Origin: Lachnospiraceae bacterium UBA1201
GTDB taxonomy: Bacteria; Bacillota; Clostridia; Lachnospirales; Lachnospiraceae
Direction: 5' to 3'
Assembly: GCA_002309675.1 (NCBI GenBank)
Contig: DBXX01000018.1
Coordinates: 38,197-88,088, forward strand
Length of the DNA: 49,892 bases
Positions 32,731 through 40,788 of the stretch are shown one piece after another. The notes beneath the pieces are model-generated. The model was not told the origin of the DNA. It did no database searches and saw only the letters and a list, made by a program, of their open reading frames with translations. Numbering within the stretch: position 1 is the first letter of the stretch; each line of letters opens with the position of its first letter. The translations under genes and the position numbers were made by a program.

Positions 32731-33234
32731 TCAGTCCGATGTCTCTTTCTGCTTCCTTTCGTCCGTGATGATATGCTCCACACTGGGGTGTTCCCTCTGC
32801 AGGTAGTCCTTCATAAACGTGGGAAATGCTTTATATTGGTCCAGTTTTTCGATGGGAAGCCAGTACATATGCTCCCGAACGCCCTGGGTGTAGCTGTCGC
32901 TCTTCAGTTCCTTCGTTCCCCTGGGTTTCATCAAATAGTAGAACGCGATTTCGTGGCAGTCCAGCCCATGGAGACTCCCGGTGCTTTCGTTAAAGAAATT
33001 CTCATGAATGACCGCCAACCGGTCGACCTCATACGCAATACCGGTTTCTTCCAGCACCTCACGTTTTACCGCGTCTTCCGCAGTTTCTCCCATGTGGACT
33101 CCGCCGCCGATGGAATAATAGTAATCGTCGATCTCATTGCCCGCGAACAGCACGCATCCATCTTCAACGATAATGGCCGCCGCGCGGTACCGGAACCATT
33201 TGTTACCTTCCGTAAAACAGCAATTATGCTCCAT
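32731..33234 (-). CDS. NUDIX hydrolase
   Basis: 167 aa. The Nudix box is intact: GGVHMGE-TAEDAVK-REVLEETGI (G-x5-E-x7-R-E-V-x-E-E-x-G-I), with the flanking strand AAIIVEDGCVLFA and a C-terminal EHMYWLPIEKLDQYKAFP. It hydrolyses a nucleoside diphosphate linked to another moiety; the substrate is not deducible. Cytoplasmic. Promoter TTGACA, 17, TACAAT at 33268-33296. It is followed by the frameshifted small gene. Confidence 0.88.
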   Translation of the reverse strand: MEHNCCFTEGNKWFRYRAAAIIVEDGCVLFAGNEIDDYYYSIGGGVHMGETAEDAVKREVLEETGIAYEVDRLAVIHENFFNESTGSLHGLDCHEIAFYYLMKPRGTKELKSDSYTQGVREHMYWLPIEKLDQYKAFPTFMKDYLQREHPSVEHIITDERKQKETSD

Positions 33235-33267
33235 GTTCCTGCCTCCCTTTTTTATGATATTTCGACC

Positions 33268-33296
33268 ATTGTAATCGATATGGAAACGGATGTCAA
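33268..33296 (-). promoter_or_regulatory. Promoter of the NUDIX gene
   Basis: Minus strand TTGACA (33291-33296), 17-base spacer, TACAAT (33268-33273), about 34 bases before the ATG. Confidence 0.78.
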
Positions 33297-33300
33297 GAAA

Positions 33301-33330
33301 TAAAAAGGCAGGAGGGCGAGCCTCCTGCCT
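33301..33330 (-). terminator. Terminator of the paaK-ACT operon
   Basis: Minus strand AGGCAGGAGG / CCTCCTGCCT stem with a short GC-rich loop, followed by TTTTTA. It lies 11 bases after the ACT gene. Confidence 0.85.
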
Positions 33331-33340
33331 CTTGGGTTCA

Positions 33341-33763
33341 TTATGCGAGATCTTCCATGCCCAGCGTCTTAACGCCTGCTGCGTTCAGAAGTTTCTCTGC
33401 CTTTGCATTATCATTCGTTTTGATCGCGATCGGCGCGCCCTCACCGTCAATGGACAGGCCGTAAATGTAGCTGATGTTGATGTCCGCCGCATTGATCATG
33501 CCGATCACCTTCGCGAGGCTTCCGACCGCATCCGGTACGACTACGGCGATGACCTCGTCGATACGGGCTGCAAAGCCGGCATCCTTCAGGATCTGCTTCG
33601 CTTTTTCAGGTTCATTGGACAGCAAACGGAGCACTCCGTACTCCATGGTGTCCGCCAGACTTGCGGACAGGAGGTTGATACCGCCCTGCGCCAGGATCTT
33701 TAATAACTCTTCCAGTCTTCCTTCTGTATTCTCCAGAAAAACCGATAACTGCTTTACGAACAT
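33341..33763 (-). CDS. Two-ACT-domain amino acid-binding protein
   Basis: 140 aa consisting of two ACT folds and little else: the first begins VKQLSVFLENTEGRLEELLK (residues 3-22; the LxxxxGrL turn), the second near residue 70 AVVVPDAVGSLAKVIGMINA. Such small proteins often accompany phenylacetate- or aryl-CoA ligases in Clostridia and are thought to sense an amino acid or aromatic acid. It ends 11 bases before the terminator and is preceded 18 bases upstream by paaK. Confidence 0.88.
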   Translation of the reverse strand: MFVKQLSVFLENTEGRLEELLKILAQGGINLLSASLADTMEYGVLRLLSNEPEKAKQILKDAGFAARIDEVIAVVVPDAVGSLAKVIGMINAADINISYIYGLSIDGEGAPIAIKTNDNAKAEKLLNAAGVKTLGMEDLA

Positions 33764-33781
33764 AGTGGTACCTCCTTTGAA

Positions 33782-35083
33782 TTATTGATAGAGCTTACGC
33801 TTATCCGTAACGTGCTTACTCTTTCCGTCGAAGTGCTCCAAGCCGTTCGGCTCGACGAGCTTAACCTTCGCGTTCAGGCCGATCGCCATCTTGAGTTTAT
33901 CATGCACTGCCTTCGACAGTTTCTCGAGGCTCTTGACTTCATCCGTGAAGACATTTTCCGCTACCTCAACCTGAACTTCCAGGGTATCGGTGTTATCTAC
34001 GCGGTCTACGACCAGCATGTAGTGCGGTGTGGTGCCCTCAACGGTAAGGAGAGCTGCCTCGACCTGGGACGGGAATACGTTTACGCCGCGGATGATGAGC
34101 ATGTCATCGGAACGGCCGCGGAAGCGTTGGATGCGGGCCATGGTACGGCCGCACTCACATTTGTCGTACTCGATTGAAGTCAGGTCCTTCGTTCTGTAAC
34201 GGATCAGCGGCATGCCTTCCTTCGTCAGGTTCGTGATAACGAGTTCGCCGTCCGACCCCTTCGGCAGCTGCTTCTGGGTCGCGGGGTCAATGATCTCCGG
34301 CAGGAAGTGATCCTCCCAGATGTGCAGGCCCTTATGATACTCACAGTCGCAGGCCACGCCCGGACCCATCATCTCAGTCAGGCCGTAGATGTCGTACGCC
34401 TTGATATGAAGTCTGGACTCCATCTGGTCGCGCATCTCGTTCGTCCAGGGCTCAGCGCCGCAGATCGCGGCCTTCAGTTTGATCTTATCGATCAGGCCTG
34501 CCTTCTCCAGATCCTCTGCTACATGAAGCAGGTAGGACGGGGTGCAGGCGATCGTCGTTACGCCGCAGTCGATCATCATGTCGATGAGCTTCTGTGTATT
34601 ACCGGTGGACATAGGAAGAACCAAAGCCCCCAGGTATTCTGCGCCGTAGTGCGCGCCCAGACCGCCGGTGAACAGGCCATAGCCATAGCCGACCTGGATG
34701 ACGTCATCACGGGTGATTCCTGCCATCGACAGACATCTGGCTACACATTCCGCCCAGATCTCGATATCACGGCGTGTGTAAACAGCGATCTTCGGCTTTC
34801 CGGTAGTTCCGGAGGAAGCATGTACGCGGACCATCTCCGATTTAGGAACCGCAGCCAAGCCGAACGGGTAGGTGTCCCGCAGATCCTGGTAAGTGGTGTA
34901 AGGGAGTTTATCCAGGTCTTCGATGCCCTTGATATCGCCGGGCTCTAAGCCGACGGCCTGCATCTTCTTACGATAATACTCCACATTATGATAAACACGG
35001 TTTACGACCTTAACGAGTCTCGCGCTCTGCAGCGACTCGAGCTCGTCTCTGGACATACATTCCTTAGTTTCATTCCAAATCAT
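33782..35083 (-). CDS. paaK: Phenylacetate-CoA ligase (PaaK-type)
   Basis: 433 aa AMP-forming acyl-CoA ligase. The ATP-binding motif reads ASSGTTGKPKIAVYTRRD (near residue 90), followed by GYGYGLFTGGLGAHYGAE and EPWTNEMRD, the C-terminal YRTKDLTSIEY and GRSDDMLIIRGVNVFPSQVE. It converts an aryl acetate (phenylacetate, or an indole analogue) plus CoA and ATP to the thioester; in anaerobes it often serves amino-acid fermentation. Together with the ACT gene it forms an operon with a promoter at 35168-35196. Confidence 0.93.
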   Translation of the reverse strand: MIWNETKECMSRDELESLQSARLVKVVNRVYHNVEYYRKKMQAVGLEPGDIKGIEDLDKLPYTTYQDLRDTYPFGLAAVPKSEMVRVHASSGTTGKPKIAVYTRRDIEIWAECVARCLSMAGITRDDVIQVGYGYGLFTGGLGAHYGAEYLGALVLPMSTGNTQKLIDMMIDCGVTTIACTPSYLLHVAEDLEKAGLIDKIKLKAAICGAEPWTNEMRDQMESRLHIKAYDIYGLTEMMGPGVACDCEYHKGLHIWEDHFLPEIIDPATQKQLPKGSDGELVITNLTKEGMPLIRYRTKDLTSIEYDKCECGRTMARIQRFRGRSDDMLIIRGVNVFPSQVEAALLTVEGTTPHYMLVVDRVDNTDTLEVQVEVAENVFTDEVKSLEKLSKAVHDKLKMAIGLNAKVKLVEPNGLEHFDGKSKHVTDKRKLYQ

Positions 35084-35167
35084 TGGCGGTCCCCCTTTAT
35101 GGTCCTCATATTTTAAACTCTATTGTATTTCGTGAGTCATGTTTCACGGCTCTCCGTAATATCATTC

Positions 35168-35196
35168 AGTATAGCAGATTCATCTGTTATTGTCCA
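35168..35196 (-). promoter_or_regulatory. Promoter of the paaK-ACT operon
   Basis: Minus strand TGGACA (35191-35196), 17-base spacer, TATACT (35168-35173). A 12-bp palindrome CAGATGAATCTG lies in the spacer, and two small hairpins in the leader (CGTGA/TCACG; ACGG/CCGT). Confidence 0.65.
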
Positions 35197-35214
35197 CCTT
35201 TTTCGTTGATAAAT

Positions 35215-36876
35215 CTACACTTCACCATTGACAGCATGTTTCGCCGCGATCATACCGGATGTGTAGCAGCGTCCCAGCGAAAGGCCGGTCTGGTGGAAGG
35301 GATAGTCGGCGCCTCCGTAGAACGGACCGCCCAAATTGCCCGCGCAGTACAGACCGGGGATCACGTTCCCCGCAGCATCCAGCGCCTGCGCGTTTGCATT
35401 GACCACGACGCCCGAAACTTCGGCGGAAACGCGGATGTGCTTGCGCGCACCCCAGAACGGAGCCTTCGCGATCTTATGCATATACTTCGCGGGCTTGCCG
35501 AAATCGGTATCGCAGCCCTGCTCGCACAGCTCGTTGTATCGGTCAATGGACGCCTTCATGGCTTCGTACGGGATGTCGAGCTCCCGCGCCAGTTCCTCCA
35601 GCGTGTCGCAACGGTGCAGGTCGATCAGGTTCTTAAACACGCCCTGCGGGTTTTCGACTGCGCCTGGGATGAATTTCTGCATAACGACCGGCGGCACCAT
35701 GCCGCTGACAAATTCGTCCTTCGGCCAGTTCACATAATCATCGTCGTAGATCGTGCAGTACCAGCCCTTCGAGCCGCTCTCCTTGTGGTCCGCATCGAGC
35801 ATGGAGCCTTTATACGAAGGCTGATATTTGAGGATATTGCCCATATAGACGAAGCCGGTGTACTCGTTCGTGAAACGCTTTCCCTCCATGTTCAGGTACA
35901 GGAAAGGCTCCTCCCACATCAGGGCCGAATCGAAATCATGCATCATCTTCGTGTGGCCCAGGTTTTCCATCCGTGCACCCGCGCTGATCGCAAGCACGTG
36001 GCCGTCGCCCGTTTTACCGAACTGCTTCTTATCAAACGGGGCAATGTCCGGGCACCAGCGCGCCACCATCGCCGAGTTGTTGGTATAATCTCCGGTCGCG
36101 AGGATCACGGCCTTCGCCGCATTGAACCGGATATATTCGCCCTGCGCGTTCTTTCCGATCACGCCCGCAACGCGGTCGCCGTCCATGACCAGCGAAACCG
36201 CCGGTGTGGAGAAAAAGGTCTCCAGATTCGGATGCTTCGCCTGCACGTTTGCCAGCACCTTCCGCAGGGCATTGCCCACATTCAGCGGCTTCGGGCCGAA
36301 CCACGGTGCCCAGAAATAGCAGTGATCGTCGCCGTATTCGTAGCTCTGCTCCCGGTCCTTCCAGGTCCCGGTGAAATCGCCGCTGGTGCACATGAACGCG
36401 CACAGTTTGTCGCCGTCGTTTAAGAGTTTCGCGCTCTCCGTGTTGCTGTCGACCTTGCTGCCGTCCCCGTATTCGGTCTCAGACGTCATACCGGCACGGT
36501 TCCACAGCCACATCATGGCCTCCTCGGAATGCTCCGCATAAGCCCGCAGCTGCTCGGTATCCGCCCGCCAGTCGCACAGACCGTTCGTGTGGTGGATCCA
36601 CTTCGCGATACCCGCCTCGGTCGAACGTGACTTGATGATCGCCGAACCGCAGTTTCCCTGCGACACCACGGTCGCTTCCTTCTGCAGCAGCGCTACCTTC
36701 GCGCCGAGCTCTGCTGCCCAGCCGGCCGCCGGAACGCCTGCGGCGCCCGCTCCGACCACGACCACGTCGTAATCCAGGACCCGGTCCGGGATGATGTCCC
36801 TAAGCTCGCACACTGAGCCCGCCACCTCGGCGGCCGTCAGGTCCCCTGGCAGTTTCATTTCTTCATTCTTACTCAT
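35215..36876 (-). CDS. FAD-dependent oxidoreductase (fumarate reductase/succinate dehydrogenase flavoprotein type)
   Basis: 553 aa from the ATG at 36876. The FAD dinucleotide fold starts DVVVVGAGAAGVPAAGWAAELG, then NCGSAIIKSR; the second half has ILATGDYTNN and GNLGGPFYGG-DYPFHQTGLSLG, which fit the FAD_binding_2 family (fumarate reductase-like flavoproteins, ketosteroid/urocanate reductases). No signal or heme motif, so it is soluble, needs an electron donor and may reduce an enoate. The ATG at 36876 has GGAG at 10-base spacing; the upstream ATGs have worse sites. It follows the VOC gene by 63 bases. Confidence 0.85.
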   Translation of the reverse strand: MSKNEEMKLPGDLTAAEVAGSVCELRDIIPDRVLDYDVVVVGAGAAGVPAAGWAAELGAKVALLQKEATVVSQGNCGSAIIKSRSTEAGIAKWIHHTNGLCDWRADTEQLRAYAEHSEEAMMWLWNRAGMTSETEYGDGSKVDSNTESAKLLNDGDKLCAFMCTSGDFTGTWKDREQSYEYGDDHCYFWAPWFGPKPLNVGNALRKVLANVQAKHPNLETFFSTPAVSLVMDGDRVAGVIGKNAQGEYIRFNAAKAVILATGDYTNNSAMVARWCPDIAPFDKKQFGKTGDGHVLAISAGARMENLGHTKMMHDFDSALMWEEPFLYLNMEGKRFTNEYTGFVYMGNILKYQPSYKGSMLDADHKESGSKGWYCTIYDDDYVNWPKDEFVSGMVPPVVMQKFIPGAVENPQGVFKNLIDLHRCDTLEELARELDIPYEAMKASIDRYNELCEQGCDTDFGKPAKYMHKIAKAPFWGARKHIRVSAEVSGVVVNANAQALDAAGNVIPGLYCAGNLGGPFYGGADYPFHQTGLSLGRCYTSGMIAAKHAVNGEV

Positions 36877-36939
36877 TTTCAACATTCTCCTTCTCTTATT
36901 TATTTCTACACTCATGCGGGTGACTGCCCGCAGAGGATA

Positions 36940-37323
36940 TTACACTGTGATCTCGATCGATATCCCCTCGATCGCCGTAACGCAGGACTCATAGTAGCCG
37001 TCCCCGGTCGTCCGCGGCCCGCTCGTTACCTCATAACCGTCCAGCCTGAGCCGCTCGGTCAGTTCATCGACCCGCTCCTTACTCCCAACGGAAAATGCCA
37101 CATGCGCATAGCCGGTCTCGAACCCTTCCGGTTCACGTGCCGCCACGCTCGGCCGGGTCATGATCTCCAGCCTGGCTCCGCCCTCAAACGAAATAAAGTA
37201 GGAACGAAACCCGGTCGTTTTATTATGATAGCCGGCGTTGGAAGTTCCCTCCAGATACTTCACGAAGAAATCCCGCGCCGCCTCCAGGTCCCGTACATAC
37301 AGGGCCATATGTTCAACTCTCAT
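36940..37323 (-). CDS. VOC family protein (glyoxalase-like)
   Basis: 127 aa, the vicinal-oxygen-chelate fold with two beta-alpha-beta-beta-beta units: MRVEHMALYVRDLEAARDFF at the start (H5 as first metal ligand), SYFISFEGGARLEIMTRP (E at the second), YAHVAFSVGSKERVDELTE (H) and TTGDGYYESCVTAIEGISIEI (E). Metal ligands of a lactoylglutathione lyase-like enzyme seem complete, but the exact reaction is unknown. Promoter at 37378-37406; with the flavoprotein it forms an operon. Confidence 0.88.
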   Translation of the reverse strand: MRVEHMALYVRDLEAARDFFVKYLEGTSNAGYHNKTTGFRSYFISFEGGARLEIMTRPSVAAREPEGFETGYAHVAFSVGSKERVDELTERLRLDGYEVTSGPRTTGDGYYESCVTAIEGISIEITV

Positions 37324-37377
37324 CGTATTACCTCTTGTCTTTTACATCTGCCACGCAAATGATTTGATCCACCAGAT

Positions 37378-37406
37378 ATTATCATAAAATGTGACCGAAA
37401 TGTCAA
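37378..37406 (-). promoter_or_regulatory. Promoter of the VOC-flavoprotein operon
   Basis: Minus strand TTGACA (37401-37406), 17-base spacer, GATAAT (37378-37383). Confidence 0.75.
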
Positions 37407-37452
37407 GCATGACCGTCCGGGATCCGGATCCTCTTCTTCCCATTCGGACATT

Positions 37453-37497
37453 AAAAAGCGGATGCCACCTGTAAATGCAGTGTGACATCCACTTTAA
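37453..37497 (-). terminator. Terminator of the TetR redox operon
   Basis: Minus strand hairpin formed by AAGTGGATGTCAC and GTGGCATCCGCTT (one G-T pair, one bulge) with a loop of about 10 bases, then TTTTT. It lies 10 bases after the stop of the fusion protein. Confidence 0.8.
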
Positions 37498-37506
37498 TTC
37501 TTTATT

Positions 37507-39744
37507 CTACCGGCCGATTCCGTTTTCCGAAAGCCAGGCTGCCACATCCTCGGGAAGCTTCGAACCTCCTGAGTAATGAACGGACAGTCCGGTGCCCATC
37601 ACGGCATTCGGCGCCAGTTTTGCTATGGCCGTCAGACTCTGCCCGAACCTTCCGCCGCCGTGGGAACAGAACGGCAGGATCGTTTTTCCGGAGAGATCGT
37701 ATTCCTCCAGGAAGGTCGCGATCGGCATCGGGATCGACGCCCACCAGTTCGGATATCCCAGAATAATAATATCATAATCATCTATGTTCGGCAGATGCTC
37801 CGCAAGCTCCGGCCGAGCCTGCTTGTGCTGGTCCTCCTGCGCTTCCATCAGGACCGAATTGTAATCCGAGGAATACGGATGGACCGGCCGGATCTCAAAG
37901 AGATCGGCTCCCGTCTGTTTCCGGATCTCCCCGGCGATACCGCGCGTATTGCCGCTCCAGGAGAAATAGGCGATCAGGATCTTTCCGCCGGTCTCTGCCT
38001 GCAAGGCAGCTTCTCCTGCCGTCACAAAGCCCGAACGGCTGTTATCCGCGTTTCTGACCAGACGCAGCCCCAGATTGTAGCTGTGCATGTCTTCCTGGCC
38101 TGCGGCCCGGTAAGCGCTGCGCATGTTCTTCGCGAAGTCGTTCCATCCGCCGCCGCGGTACACGTGTCTGGTGCCGGAAGCCGGCCCTGTCGGGTTATCG
38201 CCTGCCGCCGTATCGTAGTCACCGTAGTAATCCCAGCACCACTCATTTACATTTCCATGCATATCATAGAGGCCCCAGGCGTTCGGCGTAAAGCTGCCGA
38301 CCGCGACCGTCTTCGCCCGGTATTCGCCGGGTCTGGCTTCCAGGACTGAATTATCAAAATAGTTTTCCTCGATCTCGTACGGATAATGTCCGTAGAAATT
38401 CGCTTCCGCCGCGCTTAAGGATCTCTCCGTATTAAACGGAGTCTGTGTTCCTGCGCGGCAGGCATATTCCCACTCTGCTTCCGTCGGCAGGCGGTAACCA
38501 TTTGCCGCCAGGTTCCATGACACGCCGCCTTCACTGATGCTGTAGACCGGTGTAAGGCCCGCGTCCACGCTCTTTGCGTTCGCATAGCGGATCGCATCCG
38601 TCCATGTGATGTTCTCCAGCGGCAGGTCCTCTCCGGTAAATGTGGAAGGGTTCTCTCCCATCAGCCGGATATACTCCCTCTGTGTGGTCTCGTAAGGGTC
38701 CATGTAGAACGCGCCCACGGTAACCTCATGCTGCGTCTCGTCGTCGATCCGCCAGTTCTCGGTTTCCGGGCTTCCCATCAGAAACGCACCGCCGCGAATG
38801 AGACGAAAGCCGTCCTGTACCTCCACGATATTGTTGTCTGATCCGTGATCTTCTCTCGACATGGTGTCCTCCTTTTCGGGCACGCTTTCCGCCCGTGACG
38901 GATCCGATGCTTTCGCTGTTTCCCCGGGTCTTGCCGCTTGTGTCTGCTTCACAGGCGGGTTTGTCTCACCGAATGGCTCCGCATTGCCGGAGGAACGGGT
39001 CACGAGCAAAAATACGATCCCGATGATCACAGCCGCCATCATGACGACCACGGGGATCAGCGGATTCTCTTTCGTACCCGCCTTTTGCGAAGCGTTCCTG
39101 CAGATGCGGGCTGCCTGCGCTCCGATCAGAGCCCAGAACGACAGCATCAGCAGGTTCTCAAGAAATACCAGCCAGCCGGATTTATCATAGTCCAAAAAAG
39201 CAAATGGTGTTCGGAAAAACAGATAATCCGGAATACCGCTCTTCAAAAACAGTCCCAGGCCGATCCCGCCGATTCCGATAAAGAAGGCCGTCAGGACCGT
39301 TTTAGCCGTTTTTTTCAGACGCAGGCCTGCGAACATCGTCGTAACATGCATTCCCAGATGAAGTCCCATCAGCACAAATGTCCAATAGGACATGGACAGA
39401 TGCATCCTGCGGGTAAACTGCATCGGGGCCATGCCGTAAAGGAACGGCACCGCGTGGCCGCTCATGGACATGCCGCAGAAAGCAGTCAGCGCAAAACCCA
39501 GCAGAAGCAGTATATTCAGGATCGTCGTGGTCAGACGATACGGGTTGTATTTTCCCTTAAAGAAAACACTGTACCACTTACGGTTCAGGATCTGGTGCAG
39601 GATGACCAGCGCTGTCATGCCGATGCCGATCCATTCGTGCAAGACCTCTCCCGTGATCTGGTAGGCCATGAGAAACAGAAGGAGGACGCTCATGACCGCA
39701 TCCACGATCCGCTTTATGATACTGTTCGTTTTTGCCTTGGCCAT
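37507..39744 (-). CDS. Three-part fusion: DUF4405 membrane domain, FGE-sulfatase-like domain, flavodoxin domain
   Basis: 745 aa. Residues 1-250 hold a DUF4405-type cytochrome-b-like membrane domain with seven predicted helices (13-31, 37-52, 70-92, 117-140, 148-167, 190-210, 229-248) and candidate heme-ligand His (36, 50, 115, 129, 133). Residues 310-565 form an FGE-sulfatase/SUMF1-like domain (RGGAFLMGSPETENW, RLPTEAEWEYACRAGT, GLYDMHGNVNEWCWDYYG, RGGGWNDFAKNMRSAYR) lacking the paired catalytic cysteines of formylglycine-generating enzyme. Residues 588-745 are a flavodoxin (LIAYFSWSGNTRGIAGEI; LGYPNWWASIPMP; PFCSHGGGRFGQ). The charge pattern puts the N terminus inside and the FGE and flavodoxin parts outside. 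Confidence 0.88.
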   Translation of the reverse strand: MAKAKTNSIIKRIVDAVMSVLLLFLMAYQITGEVLHEWIGIGMTALVILHQILNRKWYSVFFKGKYNPYRLTTTILNILLLLGFALTAFCGMSMSGHAVPFLYGMAPMQFTRRMHLSMSYWTFVLMGLHLGMHVTTMFAGLRLKKTAKTVLTAFFIGIGGIGLGLFLKSGIPDYLFFRTPFAFLDYDKSGWLVFLENLLMLSFWALIGAQAARICRNASQKAGTKENPLIPVVVMMAAVIIGIVFLLVTRSSGNAEPFGETNPPVKQTQAARPGETAKASDPSRAESVPEKEDTMSREDHGSDNNIVEVQDGFRLIRGGAFLMGSPETENWRIDDETQHEVTVGAFYMDPYETTQREYIRLMGENPSTFTGEDLPLENITWTDAIRYANAKSVDAGLTPVYSISEGGVSWNLAANGYRLPTEAEWEYACRAGTQTPFNTERSLSAAEANFYGHYPYEIEENYFDNSVLEARPGEYRAKTVAVGSFTPNAWGLYDMHGNVNEWCWDYYGDYDTAAGDNPTGPASGTRHVYRGGGWNDFAKNMRSAYRAAGQEDMHSYNLGLRLVRNADNSRSGFVTAGEAALQAETGGKILIAYFSWSGNTRGIAGEIRKQTGADLFEIRPVHPYSSDYNSVLMEAQEDQHKQARPELAEHLPNIDDYDIIILGYPNWWASIPMPIATFLEEYDLSGKTILPFCSHGGGRFGQSLTAIAKLAPNAVMGTGLSVHYSGGSKLPEDVAAWLSENGIGR

Positions 39745-39765
39745 GATCTATACCTCCGTACATTA

Positions 39766-40374
39766 TTACTTCAGACCGTCGATCCAGGACTTCAGATCCG
39801 CCTCCGACACATTCGCAACGAAGCGTTTGCCGTCCAGCCAGTTCCCGGTGCCCGCGAGTGCTTTCATGTTCGGGCCGCTCCGGCCGATACCGCTGCTGCC
39901 CGACGTGCAGAACGGGATCACCGTGATGCCCTCGAAACTGTATTTTTCAACAAACGTATCGAGGATCCTCGGCTCTTCGCCCCACCAGATCGGGAAGCCC
40001 AGATAGACCGTGGTATAACCCGTGAGGGAAACATCCTCGCTTCCGATCGCCGGCCGCGCGCTTTTATCGTTCTGTTCTTTCGTCGAACGGCTGCTGCGGT
40101 CGTTATTATTCAGATCTTCGGTCGTATAGGGCTCTGCCGGCACGATCTCATAGAGGTCGCCGCCGGTAATGGATGCGATCTTCTCCGCAACCTTCTTCGT
40201 GGTTCCTGTCGCGGAAAAATAGGCTACCAGAACCTCTGAATGCGCAGGCGCAGCGCCGGATGTATTCCGGGCCGTCTCCTGAGCGCCTGTTGTTTCCTGC
40301 TGCGCGGTTTTTCCACAGGCAGTGATCACCGCCAACATCATAACCATCGCAATGACTGTAACAATTCTTCTCAT
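39766..40374 (-). CDS. Lipoprotein flavodoxin
   Basis: 202 aa. A signal peptide MRRIVTVIAMVMMLAVITAC with lipobox (VITAC, Cys20) is followed by a Thr/Ala-rich linker (about 20-45) and a flavodoxin domain: VLVAYFSATGTTKKVAEKIA (FMN phosphate loop SATGTT), VYLGFPIWWGEEP and VIPFCTSGSSGIG. An FMN electron carrier anchored on the outer side of the membrane would be unusual but is what the sequence shows. It sits 21 bases before the fusion protein and shares its domain type. Confidence 0.92.
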   Translation of the reverse strand: MRRIVTVIAMVMMLAVITACGKTAQQETTGAQETARNTSGAAPAHSEVLVAYFSATGTTKKVAEKIASITGGDLYEIVPAEPYTTEDLNNNDRSSRSTKEQNDKSARPAIGSEDVSLTGYTTVYLGFPIWWGEEPRILDTFVEKYSFEGITVIPFCTSGSSGIGRSGPNMKALAGTGNWLDGKRFVANVSEADLKSWIDGLK

Positions 40375-40434
40375 AAAACTTCTCCTCTTAATTCACCAAC
40401 CGAATATTTACTCTGTAAGTGCGTTCTTCTCCGT

Positions 40435-40773
40435 CTACTTCGGATCCTGCTCGCCATATACTTCCTTCGCCATATTGAACGCGGCCCACGCCAGCGGCCA
40501 GCCGCAGTAGAACGAAATATGGGTAATGATCGCCGCCATCTCTTTCTGCGTTACGCCATGATCCTTCGCGTTCGTCAGATGATACTTCAGGCTCGAATCC
40601 GTCACCCCTCTCGAGATCAGGGAAACGACCGTGATGATGCATCGGGTCTTCAGGTCAATGTCCGTATTATTCCAGTTTTCTCCGAACAGAATGTCGTCAT
40701 TAAAATGCGCGAACTCCGGGGCGAAATCGCCCAGTTGTTTCCTTCCTGCGGTCTGTACGATCTTTTCAGCCAT
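40435..40773 (-). CDS. Carboxymuconolactone decarboxylase-like protein
   Basis: 112 aa helical protein: DIDLKTRCIITVVSLISRG then SSLKYHLTNAKDHGVTQKEM and ITHISFYCGWPLAWAAFNMA, the CMD/AhpD-like fold. The CxxC of AhpD is missing and only a single Cys in FYCGWP is kept, as in many gut-bacterial paralogues. It is possibly a small redox or lactone-handling protein; not an established alkylhydroperoxidase. In the operon it comes between the aldo/keto reductase (gap 15) and the flavodoxin (gap 60). Confidence 0.88.
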   Translation of the reverse strand: MAEKIVQTAGRKQLGDFAPEFAHFNDDILFGENWNNTDIDLKTRCIITVVSLISRGVTDSSLKYHLTNAKDHGVTQKEMAAIITHISFYCGWPLAWAAFNMAKEVYGEQDPK

Positions 40774-40788
40774 ATCTTTTACCTCCGT

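Noticed and set aside
35083..36423. Long plus-strand frame opposite the flavoprotein gene
   Set aside because: Shadow of the real gene on the minus strand; His/Arg-rich composition and no motifs.
37507..39744. Formylglycine-generating enzyme activity
   Set aside because: The paired catalytic cysteines near the C-terminal end of the FGE domain are absent, and no sulfatase gene is nearby.
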